From positions 22,856,509 through 22,920,508 of the forward strand of contig ML679969.1 of assembly GCA_007922225.1 (NCBI GenBank): a stretch of 64,000 nt of DNA, written 5' to 3'. Below the pieces are notes generated by a model. The model saw nothing but the letters and a program-made list of their open reading frames with translations. It had not been told where the DNA came from and did no database searches. The translations under genes were made by a program, and so were the position numbers. How positions within the stretch are numbered: position 1 is the first letter of the stretch; the number at the start of each line of letters is the position of its first letter. The stretch is from Emydura subglobosa. Its lineage: Eukaryota; Chordata; Testudines; Chelidae. Below, piece by piece: positions 35,986 through 45,905 of the stretch.

Positions 35986-38900
35986 GTCTTCCACTTATTT
36001 TCTCTCCTAGTTTTCCTTTGCAAGTTTGTAGTCTGTGGAGAGGAATTAATTAAAGATAAAGGAGTGCTGTCCTGCAGTTCCATTCTCCTGCTGATCATTG
36101 GAGCGTCCTGCTATCCCTGATTCCAACACCTGGATATCATGTTCTAAAACCAGCACTACTTTCCCAAATTTTTCAGAGCTGGGGCACATAATTCAACAGC
36201 ATTTCAAAGGACTATGATGAGAAAGTGGAACATTGGGATCAATACACATTTTAATAGAATGGCTCCAACATCTCTTCCTGCGGCTGATTAACTTCTCCTG
36301 CATTAATATACCAGGCCAAAGTGCTAGTTGTCAGCTGGGGTGGTAGAGCAAGAAATATTGTAGGGACTAATTCCAGAAAGAAAAAACCTCAAAGGTACAG
36401 AGCCTTACTAGTTCAGAAGTTCTGGTGATGAGCATCATAGGAATGAATCCTTATAATTTGGGCAGCCAGTGCTCTTCTAAAGAACCAGACTCCTCTGAAA
36501 TGACTGTGGCTTCCCTGTTCAGTACACCCCATTCCCTTTTGGAAGTAGTGGCTGACGGGCTATACATAAGCCTGAATCCTTCAGTTGCCCTCTAGGCTAA
36601 GTGCTCCATTGGTACCTCTAGCCATGGATGGTGTCTGATACGTCACAGGAAAGTGGGCAAATCCAGTTGGATTCTCCTCCATTTGCTGTTCTGCCTTGAG
36701 TAGACTCTAGTGGAATTTCCTAAGATTAATCTCCTGCTTGGGAAAACTTATTGCAAAGAAGTCATACTGTCTATCAGTTGCAGTAAGGTATAAATCTTGG
36801 AATATCCCTGAATGATGGGGTTCAAGGCAACACGAGATGGCCCAGGGCCCATTAGACTTTGGGAACTAGTGTATGCCCATGCAGCTGCTCGAAGAGGAGT
36901 CCACTGATTGGTATATTCTGAATTTCCTCAAAGCATACATGCAGCAGGAAATGCCCGGTCTAGCATTAGATGGGCCTAATCTGTTTGGCTAATTAGATTT
37001 CACTCTGGCCAAATAAGTGACAAAATGACAGAGCATTTCAGACCTGTCATTTTCAAAGATCATGGGTAGACAAAATATTTTACTTTGTTACCGATCTTTT
37101 TGAGGATAGCAAAGTCTCCTTCCCACCAACCTTGGCTATGTGAACAATTTCAACCATCCGGATGGCGGCTGCAGCCCTAAAGACTAACCTCATACCACTT
37201 CTGTCTGACTCCTGGTTGTGGGGCAGTAGCACTTTCTTCCCAGTTGGGGAAAATCTTTCTCCAGACGAATGTGTATACCCAACTATATCTCGGGATCTGA
37301 TCACTTTCCCGAAGAGTGTTCCCACACAAACCTTGAGGAATGCCAAAAATGCCACGTGTTAACTTTAGAGATACAGAAACTCTTGCCCAAAAAGTTTATA
37401 GAGACCATGTCACAAGATGAGTTACATCAAGGGTGCTATTTGAGGCATTGTGTCATGTCCAAAAACTTCAGAGTCTTCCTTGAGGAAAGGCTTTTGATCG
37501 TGAGAATAAAATCCCAGCATCCGGCAGGCTGACACTCCAGAATGTGATGCAATGCTTGGGAAAAGGTACTGGGGAAACAGCATCCTCAGGAAAGGAAACT
37601 GCCAGCTTGCTTCAGACCTATCATTTAGGGTTTGAAGGAACAAGGTTTCACAAAGCCTAAAATTAGGCAGAAAGTTTCCGTGACTGAGTTTTAAATTTCC
37701 ATGAAGAGCTTTTTGTTTGGATTTAAATGTTCCCTTTCAGTATTTGCAGCCCACATGCTGTTCTGTTTGTTTTCATTGTCCAAGCAGAGAGACAAACAAA
37801 ATGTAAACATCAAAAATGGTAAAAAAAATAGATTATAAACAATTATTTGATAAAAGACTGTGTCCTTAAATCCTGTGCATAATCTAGAGTGCTGCCTTTC
37901 AAAGATGTATCACTGAGAGCAGAAGTGGAATACTGCCTTTTTAATGGTAGAAAGAATATATGCTATAATGGTTGGGTGACTTTAGGCAAAAGTTCAGGCC
38001 AATGGCAGATCCTCTCCTGAGGACAGAATTTGGGATTCTCAATAGATGTGCAAAAGTCCAACCAAAAACCATCCTGGTTTTTTTCAGTGTATGGACAGTA
38101 TCTAAGCGACAAGGCTGTAGGAAATATATTTCTTTAATCTTCTAAAACTAGTCAGTGAGGGATCTGAGTCATAGTTTTTCCCTTCATTGTGGAATGCCTG
38201 CATGCTGCATATTCAACCTGTTAAGAATTTGTGCCTTTGATGTGTCATGCTGCATAGCTGTTTCAGAATGGCACTAGTTCAGTGACTGTTACTATAGAGA
38301 TGATGTCATAAAAACTGAGGGTAGGAATATCCAGTGCACTGAACTCCACTTTACCTGAACCACGCCTGGATTGTTCCTGGATTGCCAAAGAGCAACAAAG
38401 AGCCTGTGCTAATCACGGCTCTCTCTCTCCCTGCTGACACTCTGTACACCCTGTGTCCCTCTCCCTGTTGTCGCAGGAGGGCTATTGCAGAGGTCGGTAG
38501 AGTTTCTGATAATGCTAACAGTTAATGGCTCACTTATTGCTACTTATTGCTAGGTCTAGTCAAATGTGGCCATGTTAGCAGAGTTGGCCTTAAAGAGGAC
38601 TTAAAACTGCATTTGAGACTCATCATGTGGGCTTTTAAAATTGGTCTGACCGGGCAAATAGTTTTTCAAATCAGCTTTCCTAATGCTCCGCTGCTGTCCC
38701 CAGTGAAGACAGGACCAGGGAGTCACACTGAATTCCTATCTGGACCCTGGTAATTAAGGAATGAGGAAGGGTTTACACACAAGTTCCTGATACTGCTCCT
38801 GTGATTACCTAAACAGAAACAAGTCTGCAGTTCTGAAGAGAAAGGACACCTTGATTTCCCTTTGCAATGAAAATGTAGCAATCGTCTCTCCACACCCATC

Positions 38901-40084
38901 ATTAGTGCTTGGGCCTTAGTCAGAATGTAATGAGCCAGCTGTAGGCCTGGCCCTTTGGGCTGCCCTTCAGTAAGGTTTCCCTTCTTTGGGTTGTGCTTTT
39001 AGAAAGAGCTTCACTTCTCCCCCTGGTGGTGAACCCATTCCAGGAGGGGTGGTGACCTCGATCCTTGACAACATGTTGTAGTGTTTCTGGACATATTTGC
39101 CTCCCTCTTTTCCCCAGCCCTCTCCCCTCTCTTTACCTGCAGCAGAGACCTCTACCTTGTCTGGATCCTTCTTTGCAAAGTTCTAGCCTGCCTCTGCTGC
39201 ACTTCAGCCCCTTTGCTGGCATTTCCTACTTGAAGGCTTCCTGGAGCCCATTAAATGCTTGTTGTCACCTTCTCTGTGAGAGCACAGACCTTGTGGAGAG
39301 GACTGATCTGTGCTAGGACATCCTTGTATGGGGGAGAAACTGAAGCACTTTGGGACTGAGTAGGGAAGGGTGTCAGACCTGCTAAGCTATGGGACTTGAT
39401 TCTGAGAGCCGCATAATGGGATGGGGACACAGATAAAGGGCATTAGAGCCCCCCCACCAGCTCTCACCTGAATCCCGAACTCCCGGGACCATAGAGTTGA
39501 TCTGATCTGATCTGAGCAAGGAGTTGCTCTTCAAGTAATGTACCCCTTCTGTGTTCAACCATATACCAGTAGGAGCCCACCTTCTGCCAGTGTAGAAGAG
39601 GCCCTGCATGTGGAGTGTAGATTATTTAAAGAAACGTGCCTTACCATCAACACCCAGAGTCTAAATGCTTTAGTGATGTTTCAGGCAGGATTAGTGTGCC
39701 TTGTACTTTTACTTATCGGAAGCAATTCCTAAAGGTTCTTCAGCTAGGTGTCCTCACAATGGACGTTTGGAATCCCACTGAGTGCATAAAGCCTGACTGA
39801 TGGTGTTGACAATCAGTTGTGTGTCATTTTAATTAAATGAGAGTTCTTTAATGACAGCAATAGAAACTACACAACTCCTGCGTTTCATCGCTTTGCGGCT
39901 GTGGAGGGCAGGTTTTTAAAATGAAATTTTGACATAGGAAGTTTGTCTGTTGCCTTGAGGACAAACAGATGGGGATTTCATAAGCCACCACCTAACAAAA
40001 TACTTGATTAGCAAGTAACTTCCTAGGGGTTGATTGTGTTTCGAGTTAAAGCCCACTGCGTTCACCTTTGTTTGGTAGGGTGAG
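35986..40084 (+). other. PFDN1 intron 3, no gene seen
   Basis: Several short open frames near 37080-37640 have no recognisable family. A GGATGGCGGCTGC word at 37159-37171 resembles a YY1 core but has no CpG-rich context. No repeat with definable ends was found. Confidence 0.4.
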
Positions 40085-40235
40085 CTACAGGACTGGGAGC
40101 CAGGAACTCTGGAGTTCTAATCTTGGCTCTGGCACACACTGCGTCACACACACAGCTCGATTCCTTACAGAGGTGTTGTGAGAACCCAGTGATGTACTCT
40201 ACCAACCTCAGTGCTGCACAGGTGCTAAGTGTTAG
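40085..40235 (+). repeat. SINE-like fragment (tRNA-derived)
   Basis: The order GGACTGGGAGCCAGGAACTC, TGGCTCTGGCACACACTGCG and GAGGTGTTGTGAG parallels the head and core of MIR-like SINEs elsewhere in the window. It is diverged and its ends are approximate. Confidence 0.5.
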
Positions 40236-40750
40236 CATAGCTATTTGTTGGGCTCTCCCTCATTAAACATTTTACTGAAAAGCTGTTGCTGTGGGCAGAG
40301 GGAAACCCAGATGTTCCTGATGTCATTGTTGGGATTGACTTGGGCAAGAGGACTGGGTACTTGTTCTCCGTCCAGATGGCTCTGGCTATCGCTAACAACT
40401 GTCCTGAGTAGTTTTCAGACTTGTACTTATACTAAGCAGTTTAGTTTAACTAAAACTCCAGCTGTAGTTAGTGGTAGGTTTTTCAGTCAAACACCCTTTG
40501 GATGAAGTCTGCTTGTGAGAGTGCAGACACATGATGTTGGCAGGACTGTGTCATAGTAGCATGTTTGAATGACTTTTCCTGCTGCGTTAGAGCTCCCAGT
40601 TTCCTCGGGTCTTGGCAAAGCCTGACAGGAGACTGTCTGGTCTGGAGCTGTAACCTGTAATTTCCTGCCTTTTGTCAGCTTCTCAGCCTTTGTGTGTGTG
40701 AGCCTTCTGTGTTTCCTTTTGGGGGAGGTATGCTTCCAGAAAGCACTGAG
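40236..40750 (+). other. PFDN1 intron 3, no gene seen
   Basis: Nothing recognised. Confidence 0.35.
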
Positions 40751-41376
40751 TTACATCTACACTGCAATGTAAGCCCAGGGTTAGGGGACATTGGACTTGA
40801 GCATCTGCACGTTGTATTTTAACCCTATGTTAAGACTCTTCTAACTAGTGTTTGAACCTGATGTCCACACTGCAGTATATGGACCCAAGTTAAAGTAACC
40901 ATATCCCAGAGTCCCTAGTGCCACCCCTCTCTCCTGAAATGTGGCTGCTCTTTCTCTAGGACTGTGGTGCACTGTGGGAAAACTTTACTGGCTGCCTTGC
41001 ACATTACCAGGAAGCAGCTTGGTTTGCAAAAGGTTTGATCAGTTTACTTTCAGGCTCTCGGACTGTGTGCTTGCAGATTGGTGATGAGAACAGGTTAACG
41101 CTGATGTGAGCTGCTGCCATTTTCAGTAGACTGGATTTCAGATTGTTGGGCTAGAGAGGACTAAGGAAGCTGTCCCATGGCATTGTGGGATACTACCGGC
41201 TGATTCCCAGGATCTGAGCCTTGGACTCAAGGTCCAGCTTAATTTGAGCTCAGACCCTCCAGCCCTGCAGGGCCCTGAGACCCTGGGTTAGCACAATGGC
41301 AGTGTAGACACAAGGGGGGTTAGGCTTGAGCCCTGGCTCAAGCATGGGCTTACATTGTGGTGTAGATGTACCCTTA
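40751..41376. mobile_element. Palindromic DNA transposon with long terminal inverted repeats, family C
   Basis: The left end (TTACATCTACACTGCAATGT then AAGCCCAGGGTTA) is mirrored at the right end (AGCATGGGCTTACATTGTGG then TGTAGATGTACCCTTA). A second inner pair reads GTCCACACTGCAGTATATGG and its relatives. The element is about 625 bases and has no transposase frame. It resembles the shorter elements at 49924 and 63104 in its ends. Confidence 0.8.
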
Positions 41377-43182
41377 GTAGCTACACTCCATTGACCTACT
41401 GCTTAGTGGATTTCAACCAGCAGCTTCAAACTTTGCAACACTGGGGGTTGTCCCTCAGGCCTGATCCTGTGCGGTGCTGAGCTCTCAGTTCCCATTGGCT
41501 TCAGTAGGATTTGACATCTTACATCTAACTTGCATTTAGTGGACCTGATCCTGCAAACACTCATTCAGGTGGCCACATCGGGCTACTTGCCTGAGTAAAG
41601 GCTTCTGAGTCGAGGCCCGGGCTTATGTAATTTACATTTAAAAATAAAAATAAATAATTTACATTTAAAAAATGGTCACAGTGCAGAAGTTGCTGGTATC
41701 TGAGTCTTCCTTGGAGGCTGACTAAAATGGGGGAGTGTCAGACTTAGTCTCTGGCTTGTTAGTTAGCTCTCTCCATGGACCGCCCCTGCAATACAGCTAT
41801 TCTTAATGTAGTAGTACTGAGAGGCCATTGTCAGGATCAGGGCACCAGCGTGCTAGGTTCCGTAGGTGCAGCCTCTGCCCTGCAGAGCTTACAATCTGTT
41901 TAGGAGGCAGTATAGTGAAGGGTGCTCACAGGTCATTTTTTGCCTGTCACCTGCATGGATCCCTAGTTCTGAATGGGTAGAGCCAGGGAGGCAGACCAAC
42001 ACCTCTCAACGATGATCAAGACAGCTACTGAGATCTGTCAGTTTGGTTTTAAAACAGAATTTACAATTAACATGCAACATAACTTACTCCTCAAAAAGGC
42101 ACCGACTGAAGTGTTACATTCCTGACCGGTATCTTCAAAGATCAGGGTTCATTTCTCTGAAAATGAAGGTCCTTGAGAGCCTATTGAAGATTTCCTCTTG
42201 CATCAGTTAATGAAGTGGATTTGTTGAGAGTTCTGCTTCTAGTATTTAGATCTCATTCTACTCCAACAAAAATCCTTTCTGTGGCTCTGTAGTCCTCTGG
42301 AGATCTGCCAGTGTTGTCTGCTGTTTGGAAACCCAGAGAGAATAGTCCAAAGACGTGACCAGTCCTCTAGGGCTACCCAGACTAGGAGGAAGAAATACTA
42401 CTTGCTGAATTCCTATTTCTGGAATACAGTTTCTGTCCATTTCCCTGCTAAGTTTAGGCTAATTAAGGATGATATAAAAAGTCTCTGATTATGCTAGGGA
42501 GTTTTAGAACATGCATCTCAAAAAAAGGGAATAAACAAGGGGATCCAATATGTGAAAACGTGACTGTGCTGGAAGAGGATTTTATAGATGGTTCCATTAT
42601 TACCTGAGTGTGAATAGAATTTTTTTTATGGGACTTGTGGGGTTTTTGTCAGTTGGTTCTTTAGATGTTAATATACAGAATACAGAAGTACTTTTCTTTT
42701 CCTTTGTTTCATGATCAGGGTGTTAAGTTTATGTATCTGTTGAACTTCACTGCAGTTAGCTTGTCATTCGCTTTGTTATTGATGTAGAAATGACAGTTGT
42801 TATGTGTGTAAGGAATGAGATACATGTTATCCATGGAAATAATGACAGTGCCCAAAATACATGCAATAAAGATGAAAATTATTCAAAGATGCCTGCGGAA
42901 AGGAAAGTTACAAGTAACCCTCAATGCCCTAGAGTATGAACCAGCGTACGCTGAGACCTTTATTCATTATCACTCACTTGAGACTTGCCTGGAACCCAAA
43001 TGACACCACTCCTCTCATGCATTGTTTCTATGGTCAGATGAATGTTGGTTCCATTCTGTAGGATTCACCCCCTGCCCTGTAACTCACCACTGGAAAGCAC
43101 ACATTCAGCTACTGCTCTGAAACTGACCGTCATGTCAGGGTGATATGGCTGTTGAGTCTGTTCTGGTTTTTGTACCTTACAG
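41377..43182 (+). other. End of PFDN1 intron 3
   Basis: Contains a decayed copy of the CAAAGAGCTTA-type repeat (41830-41900) and a short AT-rich direct duplication (TAATTTACATTTAAAAA at about 41628 and 41656). The last 30 bases before exon 4 are a T-rich tract ending TTACAGCAG. Confidence 0.5.
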
Positions 43183-43266
43183 CAGAGGAAGTCGTACCTG
43201 GAGCGCAGCGTAAAGGATGCTGAAGATAACATCAGAGAAATGTTGATGGCCCGGAGAGCACAGTAG
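43183..43266 (+). CDS. PFDN1: PFDN1 exon 4 (terminal coding exon), prefoldin subunit 1
   Basis: This encodes the last 27 residues of prefoldin subunit 1: QRKSYLERSVKDAEDN, then IREMLMARRAQ and TAG. It is the C-terminal half of the second coiled-coil helix, the tentacle that contacts unfolded substrates. It continues exon 3 in phase 0, giving about residues 96-122, and the ending matches the family exactly. The acceptor is a tandem TTACAG/CAG, so splicing three bases later would drop only the first Gln. The antisense frame overlapping it is a shadow. Confidence 0.97.
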   Translation, partial: QRKSYLERSVKDAEDNIREMLMARRAQ

Positions 43267-43468
43267 GGCCGTGGCTCCCCCAAGACCTCAGTCGAGTCGA
43301 TCCATTTTGCCAGCGCCCGCACTGAGTAGATAGAACCAGAACATTTTCAAGAAGCAATGTTTGCTGCCGCCTGCTGGTGGGAGGAGTTTGTGTTTGAATG
43401 TGTTGAGTGTTATGTCTCACCCTTTCTGTATTTGGATGTTGTAATAAACGATACTTGCAAGGACTGTT
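43267..43468 (+). other. PFDN1: PFDN1 3' untranslated region
   Basis: The interval from the stop codon to about 20 bases after the poly(A) signal. It starts GGGCCGTGGCTCC and is unique sequence. The exact cleavage site is inferred, and longer isoforms are possible. Confidence 0.75.
43443..43448 (+). terminator. PFDN1: PFDN1 poly(A) signal AATAAA
   Basis: Canonical AATAAA 177 bases after the stop codon, followed within about 25 bases by a GT-rich stretch (GGACTGTTGTATT), the usual downstream element. Confidence 0.85.
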
Positions 43469-45199
43469 GTATTAACCAGTTCCTGTGTCTAGCAGATTAG
43501 CTTGGATTTTATATAAGTTGTGTTTGATCAAACTGTTGTCTTTTCAGTGGAGAAAACCATAGGCTGCTTCAGGTATCCTCCTTTTTGCTCAGACTGGGCC
43601 AGATTTTCCGAGTCCAGAACTGAGTCAGGCCCAGATTTTCCAAAGTACTCAGCATCCAGCAACTCCCGTTGTGATACTTTGAGCTGGATGTTCAAGAGTT
43701 CAGCACCAAGCTCACTAAAATATGTGGCCCATAAACCTGACAAGGTCCAATGCAGCAAACGGTTATTCCCAAGCCTAGTGCTTACCCCCATGAATAGAGC
43801 CACTGATATCAGTGGGAGATGGCACTGGGTCAGAGTGCTGAAGAGGAAGGCATGTTACATGAAAGCTTGGCCTGGTTGCAGTGGTAAAAGCATCATGCTA
43901 TCAGCCTTCTCTGCTGTCTCCTATGGAGCAGCAAGGCAACAAAGGACACTCTGTTTCTTTTTAATGCTGCTTTGAAAGAGCTCTTGGAGTTTCCTTTGGC
44001 AAAACTAAAGCAGAAGCAAATGGCAGCAAGGAGTGGCTGGCTAGAGAGGAAAGTATGTGCAGAAAAATACATGGACACATGCAGCGTGGCTTGTTCGTTC
44101 CTAAAGTGGAGGAGGAAAGGGGTTGGGAGCATGGATTTTCTATTGAACTTCAATCTGTCTCTAAACCTCACTACTTGTAATAGCACTTGCCCTCTTGCGT
44201 TGTGTTTGTAGCTGTCAGGAAAATGGTCACCGCCTGGGAGGTCAGTAAGAATCTCTGCTGGCAGTGATGGTGGTTCGGATTCCAGTTGTGTCTAAGGGCT
44301 CCAACCAGGGTCATGGCCTCATTGCACTTTATCAATGGAGTAAAGATGGTCCATTCCCCAAAGAGCTTACAAGCAAACTTAGGCACCAGAGCTATGGCAG
44401 CTGGCATGGCAAGATATGACCAGGGCAGGAAATTGCCAACCAGCCAGTATTCACCTACAGGACTATAACTTGCCACTGGAGAGCACGTTTAGCTACTGCT
44501 CGGAAACAGAACAGGTGTGCTCTGATTGAGTTCTCAGAGCCACTGAGTCGCACTTTCCCCTGCAGCATGTGGTGCTGGTGCCCCCTTGTGGGTAATGCTG
44601 GTACTGAATGCTCACCATTCTGCAAAGAGCAAAATACCGCATACAGGTTTTTCATTGAAGGGCAGTATTTCCATGTCTTTGGAGCCCTGCTGTCCAGTGC
44701 CCAAGTTTTGTGGTGTTACTGTCACTTATGAGATTGGGCAAGGACAGGTCTCTTGGGTTCTGTTCCCTGTTCTGTTTCAGACACGCCTTAGACAAGAATG
44801 TGAGCTGTCAGTGATTTGGCTTTCCCCTCACTAATGTTAGGCTAAGGCCTACATCCCAGGTGTGTTGATTTGCTAAATATGCTGGTGCCATCCTTCAATG
44901 AATGGCCTGTATGAGATCCCTTCCAGCTGCTCTCTAGTGTTAATTATGTTCCTTGGCTGGATCACAGAAGCCAGGTGAAACTCACCCATTGGGAGAGCCA
45001 AACTGAAGAGTCCCAGGACAGTGTCCAGTGAGCGCTCCCCTATTGCTCTCAAGCAGTGTCCCTCCTTCCTCCAGCACCATGGGCCCAGCTCAGCCATACA
45101 TCCCACAGCTAGGAGGCGACCAGGCTTATTTTAATGGTTATCTTGCAATGACTGAACAATCTGCCTGCAACAAGTCAGAAGCTGAGTTAGTAATAGAGT
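43469..45199. other. Intergenic DNA between PFDN1 and CYSTM1
   Basis: A segment at 44455-44510 (CCACTGGAGAGCACGTTTAG and following) repeats, with differences, 43080-43128 just upstream of the PFDN1 terminal exon. Open frames up to 151 codons (43520-43975) show no recognisable domain. No gene was identified. Confidence 0.45.
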
Positions 45200-45400
45200 C
45201 CCAGTCTAGCAGGGACCATACGATCATCTCTAGTCTGACCCCCCTGTATAAAACAGGCGACCACCAACACCTGCACACTAAACCCAATGACCGCAACGAG
45301 GCTAAAATATCACTCCCCAGGAGACCACCCTGTTACGTGCCACAGGCAGAGAATAGGAGGGACCACAGTGCACCGATGACCGAGGCCCCTGCAATGGCAA
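45200..45400 (-). repeat. CR1-type LINE 3' tail fragment, antisense
   Basis: GCAGGGACCATACGATCATC and CTAGTCTGACCCCCCTGTAT are a diverged version of the 3' tail also seen at 34590-34660. No coding part remains. The boundary on the right is uncertain. Confidence 0.6.
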
Positions 45401-45459
45401 GGAAATGAAGTTCAGTGCCTAATGAACACTGTTAGATCCACCCACACAGCCGGCAGCTG

Positions 45460-45600
45460 TTGGCCTCTTGGGGCGGGGAGGGGGGGGGGGCGGAGCGGAG
45501 CGGAGGCGCTAAGGAGACTGAACGGAAGTTGCCTAAAGGTGGTCGGCCACTTGAGACCCAGCCGGAGGCGCGCACGCATGTGCATAGCAGACACTGGCAT
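45460..45600 (+). promoter_or_regulatory. Small CpG- and G-rich candidate promoter
   Basis: This 140-base patch holds many CpG (GGAGCGGAGCGGAGGCGC, GGTCGGCC, GGAGGCGCGCACGCATG) in DNA that is otherwise CpG-poor. It starts with a G-tract of about 10 at 45481-45490 and contains GAACGGAAGTTG, a good match to the ETS-family core. These are features of a TATA-less vertebrate promoter, but no known first exon follows on either strand. It could also be a GC-rich repeat fragment. Confidence 0.4.
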
Positions 45601-45714
45601 TGCTGTTGCCCAACTGTTACCAGTTTGGAGTATCCAGGAGGACTTTGTTATCTAAGGCTGTCAATTAATCACTTTGTTGCAACCTTCAAAAAGGCTTCCC
45701 TGGAAAACAAGGGG

Positions 45715-45905
45715 TGGTTGGCCTGGTGATTAGCGACTAGCCTGGCACTTGGGTGACAAGGGTTGAATTCCTTGCTCTACCAGCTGCGCTGTGTGACCTT
45801 GGACACTTAGTCTGTTAATGTCCTGTGCCCAACGGAGTTGCTTGCCCCGCTTGACCTCCCTGGAGCGTTGTGAGGATAAATACATTAAAGATTGTGGGAT
45901 ACACG
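45715..45905 (+). repeat. MIR-like tRNA-derived SINE
   Basis: A tRNA-like head (GGTGATTAGCGACTAGCC, then GACAAGGGTTGAATTCC resembling a B box) is followed by GTGTGACCTTGGACAC and GCGTTGTGAGGATAAATAC. The order matches MIR-type SINEs. Its CpG content is somewhat better preserved than that of the other copies. Confidence 0.7.

Noticed and set aside
37159..37171. GGATGGCGGCTGC as a YY1-type promoter core
   Set aside because: Only a single motif, with no CpG-rich surroundings and no following exon.
43520..43975. 151-codon open frame just after PFDN1
   Set aside because: No family resemblance, and it lies just past the PFDN1 poly(A) signal with no promoter-like sequence of its own.
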